A stretch of 64,000 nucleotides of DNA from Agrobacterium tumefaciens (GTDB lineage: Bacteria; Pseudomonadota; Alphaproteobacteria; Rhizobiales; Rhizobiaceae). Numbering within the stretch: position 1 is the stretch's first letter; each line of letters opens with the position of its first letter. Shown piece by piece: positions 1 through 8,004 of the stretch. Both the position numbers and the translations under genes were made by a program. Location: assembly GCF_013318015.2 (NCBI RefSeq), contig NZ_CP115841.1, positions 1,860,001 to 1,924,000 of the forward strand, read 5' to 3'. The notes under the pieces are model-generated. The model saw nothing but the letters and a program-made list of their open reading frames with translations. It made no database searches and was not told where the DNA came from.

Positions 1-438
1 ACCCTCGAGTTTTACCCTGCGAATGAGGTCGCGTTGCCGCTGCGGCAACTCGTCGAGCAACCGTTCCACATCCATACGTGCCGTGACCTGATCGACGGAC
101 GATCCCGCTTCCAGCGTCTCATCAAGTTCCACTTCCGAAAGCTGGCGCGCACCCCTGCCCCTGTAGTGATCGATGAGTTTGTAGCGCGCTATCGAAAAGA
201 ACCAGGCGGTAAAAGGCCTTGCTCGATCATAGGTCTCGCGTTTGGCGTGAAGCGACAACAGGGTTTCCTGAACGAGATCTTCCACATCCCCCCGTGAAGC
301 GGTCCTCATGCGCCGGTCGAAATAGGCTGTCAGCAGCCTGCGTAGGGCATGGAGCAAATGCCTGTAAGCGCCCTCGTCCCCATCGAGGGAACGCAGCATC
401 AGCATTTTTAATGTCTCTTCCGAAAGGCTGCCTGTCAT
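1..438 (-). CDS. ECF-family RNA polymerase sigma factor (partial, C-terminus off the window)
   Basis: Reading from an ATG at 438 leftwards, an open frame of 146 codons runs off the window edge. Residues about 15-95 match sigma-70 region 2: an acidic DVEDLVQETLLSLH helix followed by RPFTAWFFSIARYKLIDHYR, the -10 recognition and core-binding signature of group 4 sigma factors. The start of region 4 (LDELPQRQRDLIRR) is reached before the edge. The gene is divergent from an MxKDx repeat protein and both have the same promoter-like motif upstream, so the factor probably controls itself and its neighbour. It resembles the SigF-type alphaproteobacterial ECF group that is normally paired with a DUF1109 membrane anti-sigma factor. 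That partner, if present, lies outside the window. No clear ribosome binding site precedes the ATG. Confidence 0.88.
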   Translation of the reverse strand, partial: MTGSLSEETLKMLMLRSLDGDEGAYRHLLHALRRLLTAYFDRRMRTASRGDVEDLVQETLLSLHAKRETYDRARPFTAWFFSIARYKLIDHYRGRGARQLSEVELDETLEAGSSVDQVTARMDVERLLDELPQRQRDLIRRVKLEG

Positions 439-453
439 CGTCACTATCGGGTT

Positions 454-480
454 ATTCGCAATCGGCGGGATATTGTTACA
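454..480 (-). promoter_or_regulatory. Candidate ECF-type promoter of the sigma factor gene
   Basis: On the minus strand TGTAAC (480-475) is followed after 16 nt by CGAAT (458-454), about 16 bases before the sigma factor start. The same -35/-10 pair occurs on the other strand before the MxKDx gene. The pattern resembles the GTAAC-N16-CGAA motif reported for Caulobacter SigF. Confidence 0.5.
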
Positions 481-532
481 TAATGGCGTGAAAAGAATCT
501 CGCCCGAATATGATTTCACAAACGCGTGAGCG

Positions 533-560
533 TGTAACGACACACGGGCCCCCACCGAAT
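533..560 (+). promoter_or_regulatory. Candidate ECF-type promoter of the MxKDx protein gene
   Basis: TGTAAC (533-538) and CGAAT (556-560) are separated by 17 nt, 64 bases upstream of the ATG at 624. It mirrors the motif at 454-480 on the opposite strand, which suggests one ECF sigma factor serves both divergent genes. Confidence 0.5.
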
Positions 561-623
561 GGACAATCGTGAGCCCCGGTGCAACGCCGGCGGACATTTA
601 ATGACGTCCAGAGGAGATCTTTC

Positions 624-872
624 ATGACCCGCATTTTTACCGCCATCGCCACCGCTTCCATGCTGTCTGTTCTTTCTTTCGCAGGCATCGCCCATGCCGA
701 CGGCATGAAAACCGATATGACGAAAATGCACAACGACACCATGAAGACGCAGACGATGAAAAAAAGCGACATGTCCATGGCATCCAAAAAGGACTGCATG
801 CACAAGGCTGACATGGAAATGAACAAGATGAAAAAAGCCGACATGATGAAGGCCTGCAACACGATGAAGTGA
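624..872 (+). CDS. Secreted pentapeptide MxKDx-type repeat protein
   Basis: The 82-residue product starts with a signal peptide (about residues 1-22, ending AHA) and continues as a low-complexity, Met/Lys/Asp-rich chain with many M-K-x-D-M and M-x-K-x-D units, the hallmark of the small MxKDx repeat proteins. The start at 624 is preceded by GAGGAG at 611-616; an upstream in-frame ATG would add non-signal sequence. Methionine and acidic residues could bind copper or other metals in the periplasm, but this is inference. Such proteins often sit beside ECF sigma factors, and here the divergent neighbour is one, with matching promoter motifs on both strands. It is likely part of a metal or envelope stress regulon. 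Confidence 0.8.
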   Translation: MTRIFTAIATASMLSVLSFAGIAHADGMKTDMTKMHNDTMKTQTMKKSDMSMASKKDCMHKADMEMNKMKKADMMKACNTMK

Positions 873-931
873 TGCCGGCCGAACATTCAGTGCACATGAC
901 CGGAAGCGGCACGTATCATCCGGCCTGAATG

Positions 932-965
932 AAAAAAGCCCGTGCCGGTTTCCACCGGCACGGGC
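932..965 (-). terminator. Rho-independent terminator of clpP
   Basis: A perfect 12-bp stem (938-949 with 954-965) with a 4-nt loop is followed on the minus strand by six T residues (937-932). It lies 24 bases beyond the clpP stop. Confidence 0.9.
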
Positions 966-988
966 TCTCTCAACTAAAAATCAAAACC

Positions 989-1594
989 TTAGACTTCCGA
1001 CTGGCTCTCAACGATCTTGCCGACGAGGCCGTAGCCCTTGGCTTCTTCAGCGCCGAGCCAGTAATCGCGATCGATGTCCTTGGCGATCTTTTCTTCGCTC
1101 TGGCCGGTGGCCTTGGCGAAGATCTTGATCAGGCGCTGGTTCATCTTGATGATTTCGCGGGCCTGGATTTCGATGTCGGATGCCATGCCGCGCGTGCCGC
1201 CGGAGGGCTGGTGCAGCAGGAAGCGGGTGTTCGGCAGGCAAAGGCGACGTTCCTTCGGCACCGAAACATAGATCAGCGCGCCAGCGGAAGCGACCCAGCC
1301 CGTACCGATGATATAAACCTTCGGCTTGATGAACTTGATCATGTCATGGATCGAATCACCCGATTCGACATGGCCGCCCGGCGAATTGACGTAAACGCGA
1401 ATGTCGTCGTCGCTGGCGGCGGCAAGTGCCACGAGCTGCGTGCAGACCTTCTGCGCCAGTTCCTGCGTGATGCCACCATAGATGAAGATCGAACGCGACT
1501 TGAAAAGATTCGCTTCCGTTTCCTTGCCGATCGGCAGTTCCTTGCTCTTGTCGTCTTCGTCTTCGTTCATCAGCGGCTCTCCAGCGTAATTCAT
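989..1594 (-). CDS. clpP: ATP-dependent Clp protease proteolytic subunit (ClpP paralogue)
   Basis: The 201-residue protein is a ClpP/crotonase-fold serine peptidase that forms tetradecameric proteolytic chambers with Clp ATPases. The nucleophile is Ser103 in WVASAGA, the base is His128 in FLLHQPSGG, and the Asp lies in DIDRDYW (173-177). The SPGGHVESG strand that lines the substrate groove is present. ATG1594 is preceded by GAAGGG; ATG1570 (MNEDEDD...) also has a GGAGAG site 6 bases upstream and would give 193 residues, so the exact start is open. There is no clpX next to it, so it is probably an accessory ClpP rather than the housekeeping clpP-clpX copy. It is monocistronic and ends at a strong terminator. 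Confidence 0.93.
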   Translation of the reverse strand: MNYAGEPLMNEDEDDKSKELPIGKETEANLFKSRSIFIYGGITQELAQKVCTQLVALAAASDDDIRVYVNSPGGHVESGDSIHDMIKFIKPKVYIIGTGWVASAGALIYVSVPKERRLCLPNTRFLLHQPSGGTRGMASDIEIQAREIIKMNQRLIKIFAKATGQSEEKIAKDIDRDYWLGAEEAKGYGLVGKIVESQSEV

Positions 1595-1803
1595 GCATGC
1601 CCTTCGGACATAGTGCGACTTGTTACGTAAGGCAATGAGCAAAAAAGGCAAGGTTTGCGCCCCAACAATAAACATCGCCCCCGGCAGATGACGCATGGAC
1701 AGCCTCTCCGGGTTCGCGGTATCGTCAGGTCCTCATTGCAGTGCCGCCGATTGCGGGAACCCCAAGATCCCCTTGCTGGCGGCGATAATCAAAAGAGGGA
1801 ATC

Positions 1804-2394
1804 ATGCTGAAAAGACTAAGCCTTGCTGCCGCAGCGCTCGGCGCCACCGCCCTGCCCGCTTTCGCCCATTTGAACCCGGAAGAACACGGCTCCTTCATGG
1901 CTGGCGTCTCCCACCCCTTCTTCGGTGCGGATCATATTCTGGCAATGGTTGCCGTCGGTCTCTGGGCATCGCAGATCGCCATGGCGCAGAATGACCGCAA
2001 GGCGCTGTGGATCGTGCCTGCCGCCTTCGTCGGCACCATGGCCATTGGTTTCCTGATGGCCGTTTATGGCATCGGCCTTCCGTTTGTCGAACCGGCCATC
2101 CTGGCCTCCGTCATCGGCCTCGGCCTGCTGGTCACGATTGCGGCAAAGCTGCCGACGGCAGCCGCTGCGGCCGTGGTCGGCGCTTTTGCCCTTTTCCACG
2201 GCCATGCCCATGGCGGTGAACTCGGCAGCGCCGGCGCCCTGCAATTCGGCATCGGTTTCATGATAGCAACCGCGATCCTGCATCTCGCAGGCATCGTGCT
2301 TGGCCTGCGCATTGCCCGTTTCGGCTCGGCCGCAAGCCGTACCGCCGGCGCGCTGACGGCAATAGCGGGCCTTTCGCTTGCCTTCGGCGGGTGA
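1804..2394 (+). CDS. HupE/UreJ family nickel/cobalt permease
   Basis: The 196-residue protein begins with a cleavable-looking hydrophobic leader (MLKRLSLAAAALGATALPAFAH) and then five to six membrane segments. The family metal motif is clear as HPFFGADHILAM near residues 37-48, and the second His-rich element FHGHAHGGEL follows at about 137-146. HupE proteins take up Ni2+ or Co2+ for hydrogenase, urease or cobalamin enzymes. No urease or hydrogenase gene is adjacent, so the metal is not fixed by context. The start follows an AGAGGGA ribosome binding site. No cobalamin riboswitch signature was seen in the 107-bp leader. Confidence 0.9.
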   Translation: MLKRLSLAAAALGATALPAFAHLNPEEHGSFMAGVSHPFFGADHILAMVAVGLWASQIAMAQNDRKALWIVPAAFVGTMAIGFLMAVYGIGLPFVEPAILASVIGLGLLVTIAAKLPTAAAAAVVGAFALFHGHAHGGELGSAGALQFGIGFMIATAILHLAGIVLGLRIARFGSAASRTAGALTAIAGLSLAFGG

Positions 2395-2403
2395 CGATCA
2401 TTA

Positions 2404-2422
2404 CCGAAATTTAAAGTTTCGG
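2404..2422 (+). other. Short inverted repeat after the HupE-type gene
   Basis: CCGAAA (2404-2409) and TTTCGG (2417-2422) form a small stem just after the stop codon. No T tract follows, so it is at best a weak 3' hairpin. Confidence 0.3.
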
Positions 2423-2451
2423 CCGCTTTGAAAAGCCTGAATTTGGACCTA

Positions 2452-2488
2452 CCTCCTTATCGTTGATTTCCGCTTCACGGTAAGGAGG
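2452..2488 (+). promoter_or_regulatory. Hairpin that sequesters the Shine-Dalgarno of the DUF2076 gene
   Basis: CCTCCTTA (2452-2459) is exactly complementary to TAAGGAGG (2481-2488), and the stem extends by G-U, C-G and G-C pairs (2460-2462 with 2478-2480) to 11 bp around a 15-nt loop. The 3' arm contains the full Shine-Dalgarno GGAGG, 6 bases before the ATG at 2495. The 5' arm copies the 16S rRNA anti-Shine-Dalgarno. The arrangement suggests translation control, for example an RNA thermometer or a regulated on/off switch. Confidence 0.6.
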
Positions 2489-2494
2489 CATCAT

Positions 2495-3250
2495 ATGTCA
2501 CCGGAAGAAAGCCAACTTCTCAAGGCCCTGTTCGACAGGACAAAAGCCGCATCCGCCACTCCGCGCGACCGCGAGGCGGAAATATTGATCGCAGATGCCG
2601 TGCGCGATCAGCCCGCAGCCCCCTATTATCTCGCCCAGGCGGTGATTGTTCAGGAAAAGGGTCTGGAAGCGGCAGCAGCACACATCCAACAGCTCGAAGA
2701 CCGCATCCATGCGCTGGAAAGCGGTAATGCGGCCCCGCAAGCAGCCGCACAGGGTGGTTTTCTGAGTTCGATCTTCGGCACCGGCCAACAGCAATCACCT
2801 GCTCCGGCGCCCGTTTCTCCACCGCCCCAGACATCATGGCGCAACGATACTGCAGGCCAGACAGCCGGTCCCTGGGGCTCACCAGCCGGCCGCGCACCTG
2901 ATCAGCAGCCCGGTGGCCTCTGGAGCCAGCAACCCGCAGCAGCCGGACGCTCCGGCGGCGGTTTCCTGCAAGGTGCGCTCGGCGCTGCTGCAGGTGTTGC
3001 CGGCGGCATGCTGCTCGCCAATTCGCTGAGCGGTATTTTCGGCAACCATGCATCGTCGCTCGGCATTGGCTCGCCATTCGGCGGCGGCAATCCGCTGGGC
3101 AACAATGCACCGGTCGAAGAAACCGTCATCAACAACTACTACGGCGACAGTTCCTCCCAGCCGGACAATAGTAACGATGTCCAGCAGGCCGACTACGACG
3201 ACAGCGCCGATGACGATTTCGATCAAGGCGACGACGGGTCGTTCGCCTGA
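2495..3250 (+). CDS. DUF2076 domain protein
   Basis: The 251-residue protein has the DUF2076 layout. An N-terminal helical part (1-75, EESQLLKALFDRTKAA...AAAHIQQLEDRIHALE) is followed by a long Pro/Gln/Gly-rich linker (about 80-150), a Gly/Ala-rich hydrophobic segment (GFLQGALGAAAGVAGGMLLANSL) and an acidic tail (DDSADDDFDQGDDG). The family is described as periplasmic, but no classical signal peptide is seen, so location is uncertain and function unknown. The start has an optimal GGAGG site that is locked in an 11-bp hairpin (2452-2488), so expression is probably controlled at translation. Confidence 0.85.
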   Translation: MSPEESQLLKALFDRTKAASATPRDREAEILIADAVRDQPAAPYYLAQAVIVQEKGLEAAAAHIQQLEDRIHALESGNAAPQAAAQGGFLSSIFGTGQQQSPAPAPVSPPPQTSWRNDTAGQTAGPWGSPAGRAPDQQPGGLWSQQPAAAGRSGGGFLQGALGAAAGVAGGMLLANSLSGIFGNHASSLGIGSPFGGGNPLGNNAPVEETVINNYYGDSSSQPDNSNDVQQADYDDSADDDFDQGDDGSFA

Positions 3251-3275
3251 ACGTTTTCAACCGTGAAAAGCCGGA

Positions 3276-3740
3276 TCAGCCGCGGCCGCGATAGGTCGGC
3301 ACACCCTGATCCGGCAACCACACGCCCTCGGGCACCGGTCCGGTCTGCCAGAAAACGTCAATCGGAATACCGCCGCGCGGATACCAGTAAGCGCCGATGC
3401 GAAGCCATTTCGGCTGCAACAACTCCACCAGCCGCCTGGCGATATAGACCGAGCAATCCTCGTGAAATGCGCCGTGGTTGCGGAAGGATTGCAGGAACAG
3501 CTTCAGCGACTTCGATTCCACCAGAAAATCACCGGCAATATAGTCGATGACGATATGGGCGAAATCCGGCTGTCCGGTCATCGGGCAAAGCGAGGTGAAT
3601 TCGGGTGCTGTGAACCGCACCACGTAATCGGTACCGGCATTGCCGTTCGGCACCTTTTCGAGAATGGCCTTTTCCGGGCTCTCGGGCGTATCGACCTTCG
3701 CGCCCAGCTGCGACAGGCTGGAAACATCCGTCACGGACAT
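3276..3740 (-). CDS. queF: NADPH-dependent 7-cyano-7-deazaguanine reductase QueF
   Basis: The 154-residue protein is the unimodular QueF type that reduces preQ0 to preQ1 in queuosine synthesis. The thioimide-forming Cys52 lies in [13 protein letters not shown] with Asp59 as the proton donor, and the NADPH/substrate signature [20 protein letters not shown] follows. The C-terminal [10 protein letters not shown] strand is typical. ATG3740 is favoured because GGAG sits 6 bases upstream and it matches the family N-terminus; an in-frame ATG at 3761 would add seven residues and overlaps the upstream exporter gene. No preQ1 riboswitch is possible in the 17-base gap. Confidence 0.95.
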   Translation of the reverse strand: MSVTDVSSLSQLGAKVDTPESPEKAILEKVPNGNAGTDYVVRFTAPEFTSLCPMTGQPDFAHIVIDYIAGDFLVESKSLKLFLQSFRNHGAFHEDCSVYIARRLVELLQPKWLRIGAYWYPRGGIPIDVFWQTGPVPEGVWLPDQGVPTYRGRG

Positions 3741-3757
3741 GGAAAACTCCTGCTTAT

Positions 3758-4660
3758 TCAAACGATCACTTTGACGCCATGCGCCTTTTCGCCTTCCGGC
3801 TCAACGTGAATGGCAAGGCTGGCACCCGGTATGACTTCCCTTATGGCATCTTCAAGGCGGTCGCAAATATCATGCGCCTCCCGCACCGTCATCGGGGCGG
3901 GAACAACGACGTGGAAATCGATGAAGGCGGCCGAACCGGCGCGGCGGGTTCTAAGATCATGCACGCCGATGATGCCGACGGAATTTTCGGCGATCGCCTT
4001 CTTGATCGCCTCGTCTTCTTCCGGTTCCACCGCCCGGTCCATCAACCCGCCGAGCGAATGCAAAATGACCTTCGATCCCTGGAACAGGATGTTGATGGCC
4101 ACCAGAATGGCGAGCAGCGGATCGAGAATGGCGTAACCCGTCAGAAGCGCCAGAACCAGGCCGACCAGCACGCCTGCCGACGTTACGACATCCGACATGA
4201 TATGATGACCATCCGCCTTGAGGGCGGGAGAAGCGTATTTCCGGCCGACGCGGATGAGGATTGTCGCCCAGACGGCGTTGATGACGCCCGCTGACGCGTT
4301 GATGGCAAGACCGAGAACCGGCGCTTCCGGCAGCTTCGGGTTGAAGAGACCACCCCAGGCTTCCTGCACGATGAGAAGTGCGGCGACGACGATCAGCACG
4401 CCCTCGACGACAGCCGAGATATATTCCGCCTTGTGATGGCCGAACTGGTGATCGTCATCTGCGGGCTTCTGCGCATAACGGATGACGAAATAGGCAATGA
4501 AGGCCGCAACAACGTTGACGGTCGATTCCAGACCGTCCGACAGCAGCGCTACCGACCCTGTGACCCACCAAGCCACGAGCTTGAGGCCAAGCACGCCGAA
4601 AGAAAGTGGAATGCCCCAGAATGCGAGCTTCCTTACCAGTGCATTGCCTTCAGTGTTCAT
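3758..4660 (-). CDS. Cation diffusion facilitator family metal exporter
   Basis: The 300-residue protein has the CDF architecture: six membrane segments (about residues 12-215) and a cytosolic ferredoxin-like C-terminal domain with [21 protein letters not shown]. In the transport site TM5 carries HHIMSD (His153/Asp157), while TM2 carries SDGLES: Asp42 is present but the position four residues on is Ser46 rather than the second Asp of the YiiP-type Dxxx[10 protein letters not shown] follows TM2. The metal is therefore not assignable. It lies 17 bases upstream of queF on the same strand, so the two may be cotranscribed. The start at 4660 matches the first transmembrane helix spacing. Confidence 0.9.
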   Translation of the reverse strand: MNTEGNALVRKLAFWGIPLSFGVLGLKLVAWWVTGSVALLSDGLESTVNVVAAFIAYFVIRYAQKPADDDHQFGHHKAEYISAVVEGVLIVVAALLIVQEAWGGLFNPKLPEAPVLGLAINASAGVINAVWATILIRVGRKYASPALKADGHHIMSDVVTSAGVLVGLVLALLTGYAILDPLLAILVAINILFQGSKVILHSLGGLMDRAVEPEEDEAIKKAIAENSVGIIGVHDLRTRRAGSAAFIDFHVVVPAPMTVREAHDICDRLEDAIREVIPGASLAIHVEPEGEKAHGVKVIV

Positions 4661-4714
4661 TTTTTGCCCCCGGTGCGGATGCGAACGAATTGCAGAACTG
4701 ACCGCCAAAACGCA

Positions 4715-4751
4715 CGAACCGCGCGCACGGGGTCTCCGTGCACGCGGTTCG
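4715..4751 (-). terminator. Hairpin terminator of the VOC gene
   Basis: Nine pairs (4715-4723 with 4743-4751) and five inner pairs (4726-4730 with 4736-4740) are separated by a 2x2 internal loop. On the minus strand a short TGCGTTTTGG tail follows, so this is a fair but not strong terminator. Confidence 0.55.
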
Positions 4752-4817
4752 TTATTTGCGCTTCCTATCGTTCAAACCGCAGCCGAGGTCAAGACCCATG
4801 AGGTCACGTCGAAGACG

Positions 4818-5246
4818 TCACCCCTCGCTTTTCTGCTCACAGAAACGGATACGGTTGCCGAATGGATCGATGACTTCCATGACATCGCCCCAGGGCAATT
4901 CTTCGACACCAGGCTTCAGGAAGCGGTAGTCTTTGCCGACCAGCTCTTTTTGGAAGGCATGCACGCCGTGCATGGTGGCGAAGATATTGGAGCCCGGCGT
5001 CGCGTCGCCATGATGGCCGCTGAGGTGAAGCCCCATTCCGGCCCGCGAAACCTGCATGTAGAGCGGGAAGTTTTCGCCGAAGCGGTGTTCCCAGTCGACC
5101 TTGAAACCGAGAAAATCAACATAGAATTCCCGCGCCTTGGCCTCATCGAAAATTCTGAGAATCGGGAATATCCGCGCAAAGCCAATGTGAGAAAGGTTTT
5201 CCCCACCCGCCACGCTTGCATCCCGGGCGTCCAGGTCACTGCCCAT
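4818..5246 (-). CDS. VOC superfamily (glyoxalase/bleomycin-resistance-like) protein
   Basis: The 142-residue protein has the two-module beta-alpha-beta-beta-beta fold of the vicinal oxygen chelate family. ILRIFDEAKAREFYVDFLGFKVDW marks the first module, and the family-typical VIDPFGNRIRFCE closes the second at about 125-137. The glyoxalase superfamily members with this FARIFPILR... start are often annotated as bleomycin-resistance-like proteins. Possible ligands are His and Glu residues in HLSGHHGD and RFCE, but the substrate cannot be told. It has its own hairpin terminator and follows the Liv-type binding protein gene on the same strand after 69 bases. Confidence 0.85.
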   Translation of the reverse strand: MGSDLDARDASVAGGENLSHIGFARIFPILRIFDEAKAREFYVDFLGFKVDWEHRFGENFPLYMQVSRAGMGLHLSGHHGDATPGSNIFATMHGVHAFQKELVGKDYRFLKPGVEELPWGDVMEVIDPFGNRIRFCEQKSEG

Positions 5247-5277
5247 TGTGCTTGCCCCTAGTCACGCAACGGAGATG

Positions 5278-5306
5278 GTACCGGCCGCAACGGATGCGGC
5301 CGGTAC
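5278..5306 (-). terminator. 3' hairpin of the Liv-type binding protein gene
   Basis: A perfect 12-bp stem (5278-5289 with 5295-5306) with a 5-nt loop lies 10 bases past the stop codon. No T tract follows on the minus strand, so it may protect the mRNA end or work with Rho. Confidence 0.5.
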
Positions 5307-5315
5307 GCCTGATCC

Positions 5316-6422
5316 TTATTCGGCTGCGACGATCTTGCCGTCCTGCCACTTGTAGAGCGAGAAAGCCTGCGACGACAGGTCGCCACTCTCGCCATAGGTG
5401 ACCTTGCCGATCGCCGTGGCAAAAGCGTCACCGCTCTTCAGAGCCGTGATGACCGCTTCGGAATCCTTTGCGCTTCCAGCCTTCTCGATGCCGGCCTTCA
5501 GCACTTCGACGGCAGCGTAAGCGTTAAGGGTGAAGGCTTCCGCAGGAATGTTGGCGGCCTTTAGAGCTTCGGCAGCAGCCTTGGAATCCGCGTTCTTCAG
5601 GGCGTCGGAGGCGTTGGTGAAGATCGTGCCTTCACCAGCCTTGGCACCGATGTTCCAGAACTCGCTGTTCGACAGGCCGTCACCGCCGATAACGGCAGCC
5701 TTGGCGCCGATATCGTTCAACTGACGCACCAGAAGACCGGCTTCCGGATGGTAACCGCCGAAATAGACGATATCGACATTTTCAGACTTGAGGCGGGCCG
5801 TCAGCGCGCCGAGATCCTTTTCGCCTGGTGTCAGCGCGTCATAGAGAACTTCGGTAACGCCACCGGCATTCAGCGTGGTCTTGAAGGCATCCGCCAGACC
5901 CTTACCGTAAGCGCCCTTGTCGTGAATGATGGCGACCTTCTTGTCCTTAAGCTTGGCAAGAACGTATTTCGCCGCAACTTCTGCCTGCTGGTCGTCCCGA
6001 CCGCAAGTGCGGAAAACATTGGTAAGGCCACGGTTCGTCAGGCCCGGCGAGGTCGCCGTGGGGGTGATCATCAGGACACCGTTTTCAGCAAACACGTCCG
6101 ATGCCGGAATGGCAACGCCGGACGTGACCGGACCGACGACGAAATGGATGCCTTCGGCAACCAGCTGGTTTGCGGCCGACACACCCTGCTTCGGCTCGCC
6201 GCCATCGTCTGCGAGCTTCAGAACGACCTGCTCTCCGAGAATGCCGCCCTTCTTGTTGATTTCATTGACTGCCGTCTGGGCGCCGTTCTTGACCTGGTCG
6301 CCATAGGCGGCGACGGGACCGGTAAGCGGCGCAATCAGGCCGATGACGATTTCGGCATGAGCAAGCGGTGCGAATGCGAAGGACGCTGCAAGCGTCACGC
6401 TGGTCAATGTCTTCAGTTTCAT
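5316..6422 (-). CDS. Branched-chain amino acid ABC transporter substrate-binding protein
   Basis: The 368-residue protein starts with a signal peptide ([23 protein letters not shown]) followed by the type I periplasmic binding fold of LivJ/LivK/Bra[30 protein letters not shown], then [16 protein letters not shown] and [14 protein letters not shown], where the ligand Ser/Thr residues sit. It delivers leucine, isoleucine, valine or a related amino acid to an inner-membrane permease. No livHMGF genes are adjacent, so it is a distal or orphan binding protein. AAGGAG lies 8 bases before the ATG. Confidence 0.93.
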   Translation of the reverse strand: MKLKTLTSVTLAASFAFAPLAHAEIVIGLIAPLTGPVAAYGDQVKNGAQTAVNEINKKGGILGEQVVLKLADDGGEPKQGVSAANQLVAEGIHFVVGPVTSGVAIPASDVFAENGVLMITPTATSPGLTNRGLTNVFRTCGRDDQQAEVAAKYVLAKLKDKKVAIIHDKGAYGKGLADAFKTTLNAGGVTEVLYDALTPGEKDLGALTARLKSENVDIVYFGGYHPEAGLLVRQLNDIGAKAAVIGGDGLSNSEFWNIGAKAGEGTIFTNASDALKNADSKAAAEALKAANIPAEAFTLNAYAAVEVLKAGIEKAGSAKDSEAVITALKSGDAFATAIGKVTYGESGDLSSQAFSLYKWQDGKIVAAE

Positions 6423-6709
6423 CCTGGTGTCTCCTTGGAAATGGGGTCTCAGCCCCGATGAGCGCCTTGGGCGCCGACCGAATGAAACTTCGCGGACGCC
6501 TCCCGGCGAAAACCCGTTCCATTTTTGAATTCCGAGCCTTCATTTCAACTCATACGGAAGGTTTGATGGCTTATGCAAGTCACCTTTGCTGGATAAGGTC
6601 TATTCGCGGTAAATCTATCGTCAGGCCAGCCTCGATCGTGTCATCGAAACGGGCGAGCGCAACGGCGTAAACGCTTGGCGTTTGGTCGCCGCAGGAGGAT
6701 AATGGCGGC

Positions 6710-7885
6710 ATGATAACAGCAGATGACGAATTTCTGACGGGTCTGCCCGTCTTCCGACATTTCGAAGACGTGGCCGACCCGGCGCTTTATCGCGCCCTGC
6801 CGCCGGGATGGGCGCTGGCCATTGCCGATATCATCGATTCGACAGGGGCGATCGGCACCGGCAGATATAAGTCCGTCAACATGGCGGGCGCTGCGGTCAT
6901 CTCAGGCATATCGAACAGCCTCGGGCGTCACGACCTGCCCTTCGTGTTCGGTGGCGATGGAGCCGCCGTTGCGGTGCCACCGAACGGGATATCCCTTGCG
7001 CGCACCGCCCTTTCGAACGTGCAGCGCTGGGTGGAGGACGATCTCGATCTTTCGATGCGTGTGGCGCTTGTTCCGGTGGAGGACATACGCAACAACGGCT
7101 TCGATGTGCGCGTCGCGCGCTTTCAGGCAAGCGAGGATGTTTCCTACGCCATGTTTTCGGGCGGCGGCAACAGCTGGGCCGAGGCGCGGATGAAGGAGGG
7201 GCAATATGCCCTGCCTACGGTTGCGACAGGCGGTCGGCCGGACCTGACCGGCCTTTCATGCCGCTGGAACCCCATTCCGGCGACCCATGGCAAGGTAGTG
7301 TCGATCATCGCCATGCCGGGACCCTCACTGGATATGCCGGCATTCCGCCAGCTGGTCATCGATCTCGTCGATCTGGCCACGCAGGACGCAAGACAAGGCC
7401 ACCCCGTGCCGGAGGATGGGCCGAAACTGGGCTTCGTGCGGGAAGGCCTCGGTCTGGAAGCCAGGGCAGGTGCGGCCTATCACGATAGCTGGGGCAAGGT
7501 GCGCCGTTCGCTGCGCATTCTCGGCGAGAGCTTCCTCGTGAATTTCCTCGGCATGACGGGATTGTCGCTCGGACGGTTTAATGCGGATCGCTATCGTCGC
7601 TCGGTTGCCAGCAACACCGATTTCCGGAAATTCGACGATGGCCTGAAAATGACGGTTGATATCGACGCCGAGAGGCTCGAAAAGATCCGTGCGCGGCTGG
7701 AGCTGGGGCGCCTTTCCGGCACCTGCTATTTCGGCCTGCACGAGCAGGACGCCGCATTGATGACCTGTATCGTGCCCTCCCCGCTTTCGAAGGACCATAT
7801 GCATTTCGTCGATGGTGCCGACGGTGGATATGCGGCTGCGGCAAGCCGCCTAAAGCAACAGATACAGGCTGCGTCTTCGCCCTGA
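6710..7885 (+). CDS. DUF3095 domain protein, cyclase-like
   Basis: The 391-residue protein fits DUF3095. Near residues 31-83 it shows ALAIADIIDSTGAI, GRYKSVNMAGAAVISGI and PFVFGGDGAAVAVP, the beta1 metal-binding aspartate and the beta2-turn-beta3 GGD of class III nucleotide cyclases and GGDEF domains. The turn here reads GGDGA rather than GGDEF. The rest of the chain (about 120-390) has no motif I recognise. Whether it cyclises a nucleotide is unknown. AGGAGG at 6694-6699 is followed by ATG6702, which stops after three codons, and by ATG6710, which opens the gene. It is divergent from the Liv-type binding protein and stands alone. Confidence 0.8.
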   Translation: MITADDEFLTGLPVFRHFEDVADPALYRALPPGWALAIADIIDSTGAIGTGRYKSVNMAGAAVISGISNSLGRHDLPFVFGGDGAAVAVPPNGISLARTALSNVQRWVEDDLDLSMRVALVPVEDIRNNGFDVRVARFQASEDVSYAMFSGGGNSWAEARMKEGQYALPTVATGGRPDLTGLSCRWNPIPATHGKVVSIIAMPGPSLDMPAFRQLVIDLVDLATQDARQGHPVPEDGPKLGFVREGLGLEARAGAAYHDSWGKVRRSLRILGESFLVNFLGMTGLSLGRFNADRYRRSVASNTDFRKFDDGLKMTVDIDAERLEKIRARLELGRLSGTCYFGLHEQDAALMTCIVPSPLSKDHMHFVDGADGGYAAAASRLKQQIQAASSP

Positions 7886-7930
7886 GTGGCGCGGGCGACT
7901 TTTCACCGCATTAAATGCGAGCCACACGCC

Positions 7931-7964
7931 AAAAAAAGAAAAAACCGGCGTCATGCGCCGGTTT
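7931..7964 (-). terminator. Rho-independent terminator of the NolR-like gene
   Basis: A perfect 9-bp stem (7942-7950 with 7956-7964) and 5-nt loop is followed on the minus strand by a T-rich tract covering 7944-7931. It lies 40 bases past the regulator stop. Confidence 0.9.
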
Positions 7965-8004
7965 CAACGGAATGGCACCGCCGGGCCGTGGGATGGCCGT
8001 TAGA

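Noticed and set aside
1697..1803. Possible cobalamin or metal riboswitch before the HupE-type gene
   Set aside because: The leader is only 107 bases and no conserved riboswitch core was found.
3741..3757. Possible preQ1 riboswitch for queF
   Set aside because: Only 17 bases separate queF from the upstream gene, too short for the aptamer.
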